Part shown: positions 1-10,904 of the stretch, one piece after another
Layout: every line of letters begins with the position of its first letter
How positions within the stretch are numbered: the stretch's first letter is position 1
DNA from: Chara braunii
Taxonomy: Eukaryota; Streptophyta; Charophyceae; Charales; Characeae
NCBI GenBank assembly: GCA_003427395.1
Contig: BFEA01000414.1
Coordinates: 1,254,827 to 1,281,274 of the forward strand
Direction of reading: 5' to 3'
Length of the DNA: 26,448 nucleotides
Notes under the pieces: model-generated
What the model was told of the DNA's origin: nothing
The model's database searches: none
What the model saw: only the letters and a program-made list of their open reading frames with translations
Translations under genes and position numbers: made by a program

Positions 1-86
1 AAAAGAGATTGGTAGTCTTGATTGCATAGCTAATGGCCCCGGTAACTCGAAGTTTTTTGTATAATCTTCTCAATATGTTTTTTAAT

Positions 87-166
87 GGGACGCTGAGCCC
101 GGTTCCCAGCACGTGTTGCTCCCCACGAATAGGTTGGCGCATGTCCAATTCAAAAAAAAAAAAAAA
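87..166 (+). mobile_element. Short retroposon, copy 1 (diverged head, hairpin, poly-A)
   Basis: The head starts GGGACGCTGAG and continues through the conserved TGCTCCCCAC block, then a TTGG (134-137) / CCAA (145-148) hairpin and 15 A residues (152-166). It belongs to the subtype with GGTTCCCAGCACGTG, shared with the copy at 21658. No clear target-site duplication was found. Confidence 0.65.
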
Positions 167-384
167 GCTTGATCTTAGAATATTTGGCCTATGATAGGTG
201 ATCTAGTAGCTTCGGGTCCATCGTCGAGGACCGTGCCCATCTTTGTGAGGGAGCCTAGATGTTGAGGACCCGACGGGGCTATCCCCTTGGTTTTGCCGTC
301 AACGGAGTTGGAGCGGTGTCGAGCGCATCGGTCCGGCACCGCACACGGCAGCGCGGGATCCTCTCGGCCGCGTCACGCAGGAGA

Positions 385-715
385 TGTACCAACCTTGCTG
401 CAAACACACAAATGGAGCTTCCTTAGGCCGCTCCGGCCGAGTGAGCCAGCCATACCTCTCGTGAGCCCCTACGAAAGGATAGGGCCTACGCGAGGCACAA
501 CTTACCTCCACCTTACGGGAGCTGTCACCTCCCTTCGGTGGGCGTATCCCCACCGAGCTACCAGTCCACAATATGAAAGTTGATCAGTTGCAATCGCAGA
601 GGTGGACCAGCCGAGGGCGTTTCTCGTTCGCTGTAGCAAAGGGGGTACGGGCGGTAATACGCCTATCGGACCCGCACGCGAACTGACATCTTGGGGGGCT
701 GAAGTCCCAAGCGAG
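385..715 (+). repeat. Arm-flanking block, left copy (direct repeat of 14850-15168)
   Basis: From the ATGGAGCTT motif at about 412 through GGCTGAAGTCCCAA near 700-710, this block matches 14869-15168 in the same orientation, although the adjoining arms are inverted relative to each other. Shared landmarks are CCTCCCTTCGGTGGGCGTAT, CAGTTGCAATCGCAGAGG and TTTCTCGTTCGCTGTAGCA. It contains several short hairpins: GTCCAC with GTGGAC around a shared loop, and CTTGGG with CCCAAG in this copy. No conserved reading frame is evident. The sequence from 167 to 384 shows no feature I recognise. Confidence 0.75.
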
Positions 716-782
716 GCCCGTCGTCGGTCGACTAGGACGCATCCCACATACCACGCGCACGCCACTTTACGAACACAAAAAT

Positions 783-785
<3 letters not shown>

Positions 786-860
<75 letters not shown>
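786..860. repeat. (AC)n microsatellite
   Basis: About 37 uninterrupted CA units. The right arm at the mirrored place (about 14745-14785) has only a degenerate GT-rich stretch, so the array expanded after the arms diverged. The open frames running through it are artefacts. Confidence 0.95.
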
Positions 861-861
<1 letters not shown>

Positions 862-1430
862 CAAACAACGCGACAACACTCCTAGTCCCTTAGTAGCCAA
901 CCCATAACTTTCCAATGTGGAAATCAGATAGGCGTCGCGTGCGAGACTTAGTATAAAACCGCGCGGACGCAAGACTATCTCATATCGACTCGCAATGCAA
1001 ACGTGCGCAAGCAGTCGCAATGATGGCGTATTATGTAATGCCGATAATCCCTCGTGGATCCGAGTACCGCTTATGACACTCAAGTGTCAGACTCGAAGTG
1101 TCGTGAGGGTCTAATCCTTCACGACATTGCGTGGTTGAAGGAATAGTCGTCTAGCCACCGCGAGACCTCCGGCCTTTGGTCTGAGCGTCTCGGTAGGCAA
1201 GGCAAATAGGCTCCGCACGGGGGCAGATTCCTTCCCTGCAGAGTCTAGGGCTTGGGATGTCGTAGACAAGAACCTTGGATCCCGGCCTAGGACCAACGTC
1301 CGACCATAAAAATCTTTAAGAAGCAAAGGATAAAAGGGTATCTCCCTTTTTCTCTCAAGCCATAATCTGGCTAACCCTTGCGCACGATCTCAGCAGGCCG
1401 CGCGCATCCCCAAGACACATATAAATATGT
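861..1430 (-). repeat. Outer end of left arm
   Basis: Read on the minus strand this matches 14230-14745 on the plus strand (for example the AGTCGATATGAGA and GGTTATGGG landmarks). It includes the palindrome ACACTCAAGTGT at 1076-1087, whose partner ACACTTAAGTGT is at 14533-14544. No gene seen. From 1430 to 1740 the arm continues with no separate feature. Confidence 0.75.
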
Positions 1431-1788
1431 ACATAAGGCTTATTTATATAGGACGATCACTTCTCACAGTAACAGTGGGACTCCTCTCAGCCATATATGT
1501 ATGTAACCGCAGGCAGTCACATCCAGAATCCGAGCCTCAATCATACTTGCAATCACATCAAAGATTCAACAAAAGTCCATGCACTATACGGGGTCAACTT
1601 CAACCATTCTCTATGCTCATACCCCTTGCTTTAGCCATACAGACCTCACTCTTGTGCAACTCCCCACAACAAATACTCAGTATTTTTTTAAAATGGTCAT
1701 TCAATAAAGTCCGGGTGAAAACACAATGAAACAGTTCAAACCACAGGGCTAAAGCCTTTAGGTTGAGTGACAAGAGTGGAATGGAGTT

Positions 1789-1884
1789 GAATCGCAAACC
1801 GACGAATCGCAAACCGACGAATCGCAAACCGACGAATCGACAACCGACCTGTTATCAGTGATAACAGTGTTATCAGTGATAACA
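1789..1884. repeat. 15-bp minisatellite (x4) followed by two 17-19 bp palindromes
   Basis: Four 15-bp units GAATCGCAAACCGAC (the fourth with one changed base) occupy 1789-1848. They run directly into the palindrome CTGTTATCAGTGATAACAG (1849-1867) and a second abutting copy (1868-1884). The right arm has one palindrome (12819-12837) and two diverged 15-bp units (12838 onward), so both arrays changed copy number independently in the two arms. Confidence 0.9.
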
Positions 1885-2154
1885 GAAGATGATCCTCGTA
1901 GGATTAAGCTGAAACTAGTCCAAGTCTTGAATCGAGTGTCCAAGAAAGGTCTGTACCATAAGACAGGTCAATGCCCAAGCTAAATCATCAGCATATGGGG
2001 GATGAACCTCCATAGCACATTCTCACTCAAAGTTATCTGCCAACTAAGTCCAAGCCTACCTCTAAGACAGTGCCCAAAGCAAAGGTAGACCAATGGCAGA
2101 ATCTTCCCTATTTAGGGTGGATTGCCAGAATTGTCACCTGTCAAAGTATAATCT

Positions 2155-2500
2155 AACTCCTCGGCAACGCTTCCCGTAGGAAAAGTGCATTTCCATAATT
2201 TATATCAGCTCGAATATGAAGCCAAAAATTATCTTTGACTTTCCAAAGTCCAATTTTGCCTAACTCCCTGAATTAACAAAAATTTGGGCAGCACTTCCTT
2301 TAGAAAAGAAGACTTTCCAGATTTTTACTAAGTCATTTATAAACTTTAGACAAGTTGAACTTTGATAAGTCAAAATTTGACTAACTCCTTGGATTTGCAG
2401 AAACTTCGGCAGTGCTTCCCGTAGAGAAAATAGCTTACCAAAATTTATACAAAGCCAAGTATAACAAAAGATCCAAGAAAATGCGAGAATGGATCTAAGT
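2155..2500 (-). repeat. ~122-bp tandem repeat, left arm (3 copies)
   Basis: Anchors near 2162, 2285 and 2407 share the pattern CGGCAGYGCTTCCCGTAG, then AAAA and TTTATA, spaced 122-123 bp. The core is partly self-complementary (CGG...CCG). The same unit occurs five times in the right arm at 12000-12540 in the opposite orientation. No coding frame. Confidence 0.85.
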
Positions 2501-2559
2501 AAAATAAACTTAGCTAAAAAAATGCAGGAATTGAACTAACTCCTATCGCTCTAGCACGT

Positions 2560-2730
2560 GGCGAGCAACTACAGCAACTACCTGTCAAACTGAAACTCAC
2601 ACCAAGTAGTAGCCTCCCTCAGTCACATGCAGGCCAAACCACAAAGGTAAGTACTCTCGCCACCCCAAGTCAAACTTTGCAAACAATAGTTCGTAATCTC
2701 TTGATGCTTTATTCCCTTATACCTAGCTTA
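2560..2730 (+). repeat. Left-arm partner of the right-arm snap-back palindrome
   Basis: This segment (landmarks AAAGGTAAGTACT, AATAGTTCGTAATC, CCCTTATACC) is single here but occurs twice, as facing copies, at 11660-11925. The GGTAAGT looks like a splice donor but no exon is evident. Confidence 0.75.
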
Positions 2731-2743
2731 CATAGGGCATGAA

Positions 2744-3567
2744 GTCAAGCCGTCCAATCTTATGGAACCTGCCTGACTCAGCCATTGAGTATACACGAAC
2801 AGGTTGCACAACTACTTCTCTCTTCCTTTTGGGGCATATGACTAAGCCGTTCATCTTAGAACAATGTCCAGCCGCCTTGAACTGTTTAATATCCAAATTA
2901 TATATACCTCTCTGAGCTTGGTGTTCAAAAGTTGGGCATAAGACTGAGCCGTGGATCTTAGAACAAGGCCCAGCCTGCCCAGGGTTACCTTCAATTATAC
3001 TCTTAGTTATACTCTCTTCATTTCATGATAAGCTATAGCCAGGCCGTCCAATCTTATGGAACCCATGCCTGGCTAGCCTGTTCATAAATAGGATAGTATA
3101 AAATATAGCCAAATTTTAACTTTTTGGGTTCCAACATATACGAGGCTTTGGGCAAGACCGTCCAATCTTATGGAACATATCTGGTCCTCTGCCAGGTTCG
3201 TTTCTCTCTGATCCCACTGTGTGCAGCATGAGCCCAAGGTCGTCCAATCTTATGGACATGCCCTGCCCTCAGCGATAATTACTCCCTCAGAATGAAGCAG
3301 AAAGTGGATGAGTCGTCCAATCTTATGGACTTGCTCAGGCCTCCTCGATCAAAAACAAAAAAAACAGAACAAACCCCAATTAAACATGGCAACCAAACCC
3401 TCCAATCTTATGGTACAGGTTTGGCCCCTAAAAAGTCAGCCACAATCAAACCCTCACAGTTCAGAGCAATCAGACCGTCCAATCTTATGGAACTAGTCTG
3501 ACTTTCCATGCAATTCAAAAATAAACACAGTGGTCACACCGTCCAATCTTATGGAACATGCCTGACC
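2744..3567 (+). repeat. Hairpin array, left arm (about 8 clear copies, 2 variants)
   Basis: A shared core cGTCCAATCTTATGGaac recurs at about 2751, 3044, 3159, 3242, 3314, 3400, 3476 and 3540, with variant cores near 2850 and 2950. The bases on each side differ from copy to copy but pair with each other: GTCAAGC/GCCTGAC (2744/2771), AGCCAGGC/GCCTGGCT (3037/3067, perfect), CCAAACC/GGTTTGG (3393/3418, perfect), TCAGAC/GTCTGA (3470/3496, perfect) and GGTCA/TGACC (3532/3563, perfect). The copies at 3159, 3242 and 3314 have only 4-bp stems. Open frames across the array are low-complexity by-products. Confidence 0.85.
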
Positions 3568-3839
3568 CTATAGGACCCTTTCAACCTCAAGCAAAATTGT
3601 CTTTCTCCCAACCTTCCCCCATATGCAATCCCTTTTTGTTCACAATCTGCATTCAGGCAATCAATAAAATTGAAACTGAGACTGCACACGCATTCCTTTA
3701 TTTAGTCTGACTTGTATCCTGTCAGTCAACCTTAAGTCAGAATAAGGGTACACGCAGTGCACTCAGTCAAACATAACAAGATGTACAAATAGGGGTTATA
3801 CCAAGGTATATAGAGGGGAAGCAATGGTAACCTTTTAGT

Positions 3840-4105
3840 TCCCTGCCTCCAGAGCCTCGCTTAGGCTCCGGCAGAGCTCCCGCAATCGATGGGGCGAACC
3901 TCCCACAGAGGCCTTGGCGCGGGTTACGGGTTGCAATCCCGCCTGCCGCCTTCCTCTCATAACCAACTAGACTAGACTTAGAGTAAGAAGGGCAGAAGGA
4001 GAATGGTTCAGTCTCTCGGATACAAGAGGGGTGCTCTCAGACTCGCGCGAGAGGGCCTTGTTTCCTTCAAGCGCCTGAGGGCCCCGCAATGATGGCCAAA
4101 CGATA
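3840..4105 (+). repeat. Conserved GC-rich arm block, left
   Basis: This is one of the best-conserved pieces of the two arms. TTCCCTGCCTCCAGA, GAGCTCCCGCAATCG, GGGTTGCAATCCCGCCTGCC and GGGCCCCGCAATGATGGCC all recur at 10400-10675 in reverse complement. GGGTTGCAATCCC is a small hairpin resembling a tRNA T-arm, but no tRNA fold surrounds it. From 3570 to 3840 no feature is seen. Confidence 0.75.
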
Positions 4106-5190
4106 ATAGCTTGATCAAGCTGAGGTCAAACTGCCAACCGTTGACTTCCTGACGGTCTATCCAATCGCAGCAAGAGACCTCCTGCCAAAAGGTTCAGCCA
4201 CTCCGCTCAAAGGACTGAGCAGCCCGCTGGGTAGCAAACGACCTCACGGCCGGACTCACGCCACTCCACACGGTTGGATGGGCCGCGTACTAGCCAGCAG
4301 TTGGGCCCCCAAACACCGCCGTTCGCTCGCTGCTACTTCGCCCAACAATATGAGCAGCGCACCTACCAACAAGTAAGTCCACGTTTTGCAGCTTGTCTCC
4401 CGTTATCCTATTCAACAGATTGAACTTCACACCGATTGGCCTGCAGCTCCGCTACTTCTCCTCCCTGCTGCTCCCACCAATGAGGTGAGCAGTGCCCTTC
4501 GTAAAGGCAAGATGCAGGCTTCTGCAACTCTCCACCCCGTTGCAGCGCCCCACCGGGATGGCCGCGTACCATCCGAGCAGGTAGTCTCCTCGTCCCGTGG
4601 TTGATCTGTTGCTCCCACGGCCCCTCTTCTTCCCCCGACAGGTACGTGGGCACCTTCGCCTGGACACACCGGTCCACAGACAAATCTACCACCCCACTCT
4701 GGATCTCGCTCAGGACTGGGTGAGTTCGCCGTGAGACCACGACCTTAGCTGGTGACTTTTCACTCCCGAACTCACCTCTCTACTGATGGCGTCCCGACCC
4801 GCAGGTAAGTCTCCTTCCACTAGCCCTGCCCCACGCTCGTCCTCAGCAACCCCCCCCTGCTGTGTCCTGGTAAGCACCCACGCCTGGTCGTTCGTGCGAC
4901 CCGGTCCAGTCTAGTTTGTGGGGCGACAGCCTCAACCCGAGAGGGCACCCCGACAGGCGCCTCCAAGTGAGCGCTCGCACGACTGACAGGTAAGCCTCCA
5001 ACACCCGCTGCTCCCTTCCCTCTTCAAATGTACGTAACCCTCCGTGGACAAGAACCCTCCTTCCCTACAATAAGCAAAAGTCCGATATGAATCTTCCGCA
5101 AAAACGCGGAAGTATTCACTGTGTATTTGCGAAACTGTCTCCCCTTTCCTATGCGCAGCTCGAAATACTGATACGATCAAACTACTAATC
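4106..5190. other. Non-coding arm sequence
   Basis: It is weakly homologous to the reverse complement of about 9500-10390 (for example GTTGACTTCCTGACGG against GTTGACTCTCTGGCGA). Several CAGGTAAG-like strings (4371, 4802, 4988) resemble splice donors but no open exon accompanies them. I see no gene. Confidence 0.5.
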
Positions 5191-5880
5191 CTACTCTAAA
5201 TCTAACACCATCATCACACTCGCGCCGCCCCAAAACCCGTACTTCAACACTTGATTCACCCGATTTCGTCGCGAATCGGGTAGGAATCCGATTTTTCTTC
5301 CCCCCCCATTATCACTCTTCCCGCCATATCTCGCGCTGCTCTATCTCTACTAACCTCCGAGACCACTAACTCATAGTTAAAACTAACTGCAGATCTAGGT
5401 TCGCCTTACGTCAAAACCCCCGAATCGATTCCTCCCCCGCCGAAGTCCGTCCACTAACAGGTGCACAACGCCTTCTTCCTCCTCCTCCATTCCCCCTTCC
5501 GCCATAACTCCGCGCGGCCCTCTTTTCACAAACCTACCATTCTACTAACTCATTACTAAAACTAACCTTACCATTAGATTCGCCCTGGCCAAAAATCTTA
5601 AGAACGAGCCCTCCCTTGCCCGATCCTATTCAGAAACGAGGGAGATATACACTCCCCGTTCTCCCTCCCCCTCACTCCCGCCATAGCTCACGCACACACT
5701 TTTTCTTACTAACTCTTATTCCATTAATCTAACGTTAAAACTAACGTTACTAACATACTCGCCCTGCTCTAAAACCTCCAAATCGAAACCTTCAACTCCT
5801 GATTTCATCAAGAAACCGGCGGATTCTACCATTTCCTCCCCGCCATCTTCCCTCTCCCTCATCGCTCCGCCATCCCAGTC
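5190..5880 (-). repeat. 179-bp tandem repeat, left arm (about 4 diverged copies)
   Basis: The motif CGCC..N..CAAAAMCC recurs at 5223, 5402, 5581 and 5760, exactly 179 bp apart each time. Each unit also has CGCCATANCTC (5321, 5502, 5689) and ACTAACTC...TTAAAACTAAC (about 5364, 5545, 5715). Units are highly diverged. Two units are recognisable in the right arm in reverse complement near 8822-9070. Confidence 0.85.
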
Positions 5881-6660
5881 TCCGCAGGTACCCTGCCCAT
5901 CTTCACGTCTACATCCACTCCCCGTTTTCCTCTTCAGCCGGCCTCAGCCCCCGCCCGACTATTGCCCTGTAGTGGCCTGTCCGTCGGCCCTCCCTCTCTC
6001 TGCCTGCACCGGCTCACTTGCTGCCTTCTTCGCTCCCCCTTGCCGCATGCACCTGCCGCGCCATCCCGTCCCCGTCACTGCCTTAGCGCCCGTCTCAGAG
6101 CTGCCCGTCGTTCCACTGTCTGTCGCTCAGCGCCCGCTCCTTCCTTGGCATACACCCCGGCGCCAATCCCCGTTCAAGTTCGGCCCGCTTTTGGTTAACC
6201 CCGTCCTCCACTCTGGTACTTCACTCGCCCTCTCCGCATAGCAACCACAGTGGCCCGGCCTAATCCCCTGTCGGCCCCGGCCACTGCGCTCTTCCTTTCT
6301 GCGTTTACCCCCGGCTCCGCAGTTGCTCCCCTCACGCCTCCGACTAACACTGCGCCCTCTCGGTTTCGGTCCGCTGCTACGCCCCCCCCCGGGCTGTGCC
6401 TGCCGCCCCCCCCCGGAGCCTCCAACAGGTAACCCACGCCGAGGTCTCCACAACAGGCCATGAAGCCAGGAGCACGGCCTGCAGTAGACTGTTACCCCTG
6501 GGTCTTAATGAGGCGGTCCCTCGGGGCTCGGGCCCGGTGCAGCCCCTCCGGTAGTAGCAAATATTCAAAAGGCCGAGGTGGGGCGGGGCTTCTTACGCTC
6601 CGCTGCTGCAGCCTGCGGCTCCTCGTCCCAACGCACCTGCGTCCTTAGCAAGGAAAAGGG
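5881..6660. other. GC/pyrimidine-rich stretch without gene
   Basis: A C-rich stretch with poly-C runs near 6381 and 6408. Overlapping short frames on both strands are proline/alanine/glycine-rich composition effects and show no domain. A string at 6552, GTAGTAGCAAATATTCAAA, recurs in reverse complement at about 7972 and 8105. Confidence 0.5.
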
Positions 6661-8500
6661 AATTTAGAAATAGAAAATCTAAAATAAAAATCCTACATAA
6701 GTTATGCAGACCGGCGGAAAATGGGACAAGGGCCTTGCTAGCGCTCCCCGGGTCCTACAGAGCGGCCCACGATCCGCTCCCCCGACAAAACAGAAGGGGC
6801 ATAATCCTGCGTGACCCTCAACCCCTTCACTTCTCGCCGCTCCATCGCTCCCACGCTGTCGTCCGCTCGCTACAAACCCCGTACCTCCGTCTCACAAACC
6901 CAATGCGGTAACCAATAGGGCTACAGCCCAAGTCCGAGACTGGCTCGCGCAAAACTAATATATGGTGGCGAGGCGCAATGCCTTGGCCAGAAAAACGACC
7001 TGGGCCTCGTCTCAGCCTACAACCAAGCCCAGGGCCGTTAAGCATCCGCACCGGCCTACCCAACCGCGTCGTAGTCGCCCCGCGCGCCGTCCTAAGCCGC
7101 CCTGTTTACCGCACAAAGTCGCATTGTCGCTGTCGATGTCGTCCTCCGTACGTACGCACAGGTCATAGGCAAGCACCCCAATCAACACGACATAAGCTTT
7201 TTAATCCCTGTTTAATCAGGAGGAAAAAGAATCCGGTCGGCGATCACATCGACTCTTCAATCATCAACAAATAAAAAGATCACGCGCGCCTCAAAAATCC
7301 GCGCGCCCACATACTCTCTGCTCCTAGACATTCTAGTCAAACTTTCAGCCGATAGACTGCTACAACTCACGCAATCTACTCAAAAATTCCAACTCAAACT
7401 TAATCTCTATCACTTGCAAAAACTAGGGCGGATACCCTTGTAAGGGTATTCGCGCCGACAACGGTGCTAGTGGTTTTTCTTCCTCGTTAGTTGTTTTCTG
7501 ACAGTTAAAATTCTCTAAATATTTTATTATTAACGTTGTGTTATATTTATTTTTATGCTCCAGCGTTCCTTGACTCAGACGCGACGTCGAATTTAAAGGT
7601 TGTCACGACAATCGATGACCTTGAGCGTTCACTTTCTTTGGTTGACTTACAGATTTCTGTGTGTTTGGGATGCCGACGAAATTCCTATATCCTGCCTCTC
7701 TTGAAACACGGACCAGGGAGTCCAACGTGCATGCGAGCCCGTGGGCGATCGACCCACAAGACGAAGAAAGTTTGAGTGTCGGAAAGCCTTCTGCGGGTGC
7801 ACCGTCCGCCAACCACGATCTGCTGGGAGAGGTTTGAGTGTCAGCATGCCCATTGGGACGTGAAGGATGGTGGCCCATGCCTGGGCGCAGGATGGTGAGC
7901 GCACCAGGGGGGGGGGCGCAAGTTTGCGGTGGCCACTGGTGAGGAACCCTCCCTGCTCTGATCTTCAAGTTCTCATTTGAATATTTGCTACTACCGCAAC
8001 GGGGGGGGTGGACTAGGCCATAACAGGAAGCGTTGGTGGGGGACCGCACTATAGGCCGCAGTCCATTTGGAACCCTCCTGGACGCCCGGCTTCAAAGTTC
8101 TCATTTGAATACTTGCTACTGCCATCAAGGTCTGCGCCGGGACCCACCTTACCTAGTTCACGCGGTAGGCCACGCAATGGGCCTGCGCCCTCCGACTCAC
8201 TGAAGAGGCGGAGTCTTGAAGGGCAAGCATAGGCCTGGTGCTGCAGCGCCGTCCGTTCAGAGCTCATCAATCCGGCAGGTGAGTGGAGACTTACTCCTTA
8301 GCGGATTCCTACTTCCGACACCGTCGTCCTGCTATCTGTATTAGTTGACACCTCCTACGGTGTCTGGGTTAGCGCGCACGTTGACAAGCGACCGGGACAA
8401 GACAGGAGATGACGAAGACGGCATGATGAGGAGAAGTCGAATGATTCTGGACGCGGGTCCGCGCCAGATACAGTCGACAAAGGAGACAGTGGGAACAAGT
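6661..8500. other. Centre of the inverted repeat
   Basis: No coding region recognised. It holds a strong hairpin at 7428-7453 (13 paired positions, one a G-T wobble, essentially no loop) and two copies of a motif containing GTTCTCATTTGAATAYTTGCTACT at about 7965-7992 and 8096-8125, whose reverse complement lies at 6549-6572. The exact fold centre cannot be placed, because the innermost few hundred bases are not alignable by eye. Confidence 0.5.
7428..7453. repeat. Perfect hairpin close to the inverted-repeat centre
   Basis: GCGGATACCCTTG is followed directly by its complement TAAGGGTATTCGC; every base pairs, with one G-T wobble (7431/7450). The centre is at 7440.5. It is too short to be an element itself. 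No poly-T follows, so a Rho-independent-type terminator is not suggested. Confidence 0.8.
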
Positions 8501-8819
8501 AGAATCGGGCCATAGTGATTGCTGGGTGCTGCGCTAGCAGCAGTGGGGCAAGGCGAGGCGAGGCAGCGGAGCGACGGGCACTAAGGCAGCGGAGTGATGG
8601 GCGGCAGGGAAACAGGCAAACGAAGAGCAGGAATCCGGACGCAAGGTTGCGCCAGATGCATGCGGGGCATGGGAAGAGTGGCTATGGTGGGGGTTAGAGT
8701 TGCTTATCACGCCAAATGCTTGATGGATTTGGGTGGGGAAAGAGCCGACTCTAGAGGAGAGTGAAATTGAAATAACTTGGTCCTTTCCTGACCATTTTTA
8801 GCGATTTAAAATGCATTCT

Positions 8820-9090
8820 GGGGGGTTTTAGTGGTGGGCGAACCTGAATCTATAGTTAGAATGAGATGAAAGTAAGTGGGAGACAAGCTATTAGAAAATG
8901 AGGCTGCGATGGAAGTGTCGAAAACATAGATATGGCGAAGGAAGAAATCGGTCATCTCGTTCAGTTCTGACCAGATCAGGCGGGAAAAGTTATAGGATAG
9001 GGTTTTTAGTCTACTGCGAATTTGATGATGATGTTAGTCTTGGCAATAGAATGTTAGTTTTAATGTTATTATAGTTTGGGGCTGCGTGAC
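8820..9090 (+). repeat. 179-bp repeat, right arm (2 diverged copies)
   Basis: GGGGGTTTTAGTGGTGGGCGA (8821) and GGGTTTTTAGTCTACTGCGA (about 9000) begin two units about 179 bp apart, followed by TATAGTTAG / ATGTTAG and ATATGGCG-like strings. These are reverse complements of the left-arm units. From 8500 to 8820 I see no feature. Confidence 0.7.
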
Positions 9091-10399
9091 TCTTACGGAG
9101 AGACATTTGAAATATAGGGATGTATCCTCCCGTATTTTACTGAAAGATTCATTCACGTTTTGTAGGCGTGGTTAGCCGACTGAAGCTCTTCTTTTTTTTT
9201 CCTTGTGTTGTTCGTCGAGATTGAGACCTACCGTCCACGGACCATTCCGGACCATTGGTCGTCCACGACGGTTGCTTGTCCCGATTATGGTCCCTCCCCT
9301 CGGTGCTCTTCCCCCTCGTGACCATTGTTCCTCAAATTCTGAGTTGGTTGGCATAACAAGCAACTAGTACGTGTATTCAGGGGAGTAGGAGTGAGGGACT
9401 GCAAAAGAATGAACAAGATTGGGAGAAGAGACATAGGAGTGGAACAAGGACGAGTTAGAGAGGTGGAGAGGTAGCGGACACTTACTTGCAAGAGGTGGAA
9501 TGAGCAGCAGGCTGCGATTTTGTTCCGACCACAGACCACGATCTGCAGTGACTCGGAGAAGTGATGAACTACAGCGTGGGCAACGCTTCTGTCGGCGGGA
9601 TGACTTAGGTGTCCTAAGACGAGCTCAGTGAGAACATAACTCTTGTGCGAAACAATAGGGCAAAGACCCATACCATCCTGATTTCCGATACAAATACAAA
9701 CTGTCTGACTGTGAACTAATTGACCCTCTAACAGGCATATGATCCGGATTTCCATTACGAACACCAACTAAGGAAACATGTACCCAGTCTTTGCGGTGGT
9801 CTACAAGGTTGGCATCTTCAGGCACCGCAGTGGTTGCTGACGACGCCAACAGGATACACTACCGACTCGTAGGCTGTTGGCGACTGTGCCGTAGCATCCT
9901 GGGCACTAAGCGCCAAGTAAGGCAAAGGGCGCTTAGCCTGTTTTATTTGCTATTGGGAGGCTAAGCTATTATAAAGTAGACTGTGCTCATTGTGTATGGA
10001 TAGTACACTTGCAGTGCACTTTGCTGAGTTGTAGAACACACTGTTGAGCTTTGCGGACTACACCATGTGTTGCCATATGCTGCACGTGTAGGGCTGCTAT
10101 GAGGAGTTAGGATCTTACTGCGTTTGCATTAAACTATGTTGCAGAGATGGTTGTTTAGTGCGACTGTTGTATGTGTTGCGCTCGCTCCGTAGTGTTGGGG
10201 TCTGAATAGAGCACAGGGTAGGGGGCACACTCTATTTAGAAGCGGTCGCTCTAGGCTGTGTTGTGGGGTCTTAGCTAGGCATGGGGAAGTGTGACTTGAG
10301 GAAGTGATTTGGTCGGCGAGTGGGGTCGTTGCTGCGAATTGGAGAGTCGCCAGAGAGTCAACAACTGACAATTTGACTTCTGATTGACCAAACTTCTGC
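9091..10399. other. Non-coding arm sequence, right
   Basis: It is partly homologous to the left arm at 4100-5190, but strongly diverged. Open frames of up to 160 codons on the minus strand (9285-9767) show no recognisable motif and no conserved partner in the left arm, so I do not call them genes. Confidence 0.5.
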
Positions 10400-10680
10400 G
10401 CATTTTGGCCATCATTGCGGGGCCCTAAGGCGCATCAACGCAACAAGGTCCTCTTCTGCAAGTTGAGTTTGCCCCTCTCCTGTATCTCGAGAGTCTGAAA
10501 CCCCTCCTTCTGCCTTTCTTAATCTTAGTCTAATCCTGTTACGAGAGGAAGGCGGCAGGCGGGATTGCAACCCGTAGGACCGCAGTAAGACTCAGTGGGG
10601 AGTCTACCCACCGATTGCGGGAGCTCTACCGGAACTCAAGAGAGTTCTGGAGGCAGGGAATTGAGAGGTAATCATTGCTT
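10400..10680 (-). repeat. Conserved GC-rich arm block, right
   Basis: Reverse complement of 3840-4105. GGCCATCATTGCGGGGCCC (10408), GGCGGCAGGCGGGATTGCAA (10551) and GGAGGCAGGGAATT (about 10649) match the left-arm landmarks. From 10681 to 10905 the sequence aligns with about 3600-3830 but holds no separate feature. Confidence 0.75.
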
Positions 10681-10904
10681 TCCCTCTATAAACCCAGTTA
10701 TAACCCCTATTTGTACTTTTTGCTAAGTATACTATTTGTATCCCTACTTTGACTTTATGTTTGACTTTCAGGACACAAACCAGACTTAAATAAAAGAATG
10801 TTTGTGTAAAGTCAGTTTCAGTTTTTGTTGTAATGACTGAAAGCAGATTATGAAAATGGATTGCATCTTGGGGAAAGGTGGAAGGAAGGTTGTATTGTCT
10901 GCGT

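Noticed and set aside
502-1083. 193-codon minus-strand open frame
   Set aside because: It runs through the (AC)n tract as alternating Val-Cys and has no counterpart frame in the right arm.
1849-1884. Resemblance of TATCAGTGATA to the core of the bacterial tet operator
   Set aside because: Short palindrome match in a eukaryotic repeat, with a diverged copy in the other arm and no vector sequence around it; coincidence is more likely than contamination.
2744-3567. CRISPR array
   Set aside because: The repeated core sits in variable paired flanks, spacing is irregular (about 70-100 bp and more), and the context is eukaryotic without cas genes.
3915-3945. tRNA gene suggested by GGGTTGCAATCCC
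   Set aside because: It resembles only a T-arm; no A box or cloverleaf surrounds it.
4371-5000. Repeated CAGGTAAG-like strings as real exons
   Set aside because: No open exon, acceptor pattern or conserved frame accompanies them, and the arm homology ignores frame.
9285-9767. 160-codon minus-strand frame
   Set aside because: No motif, and the mirrored left arm does not preserve the frame.
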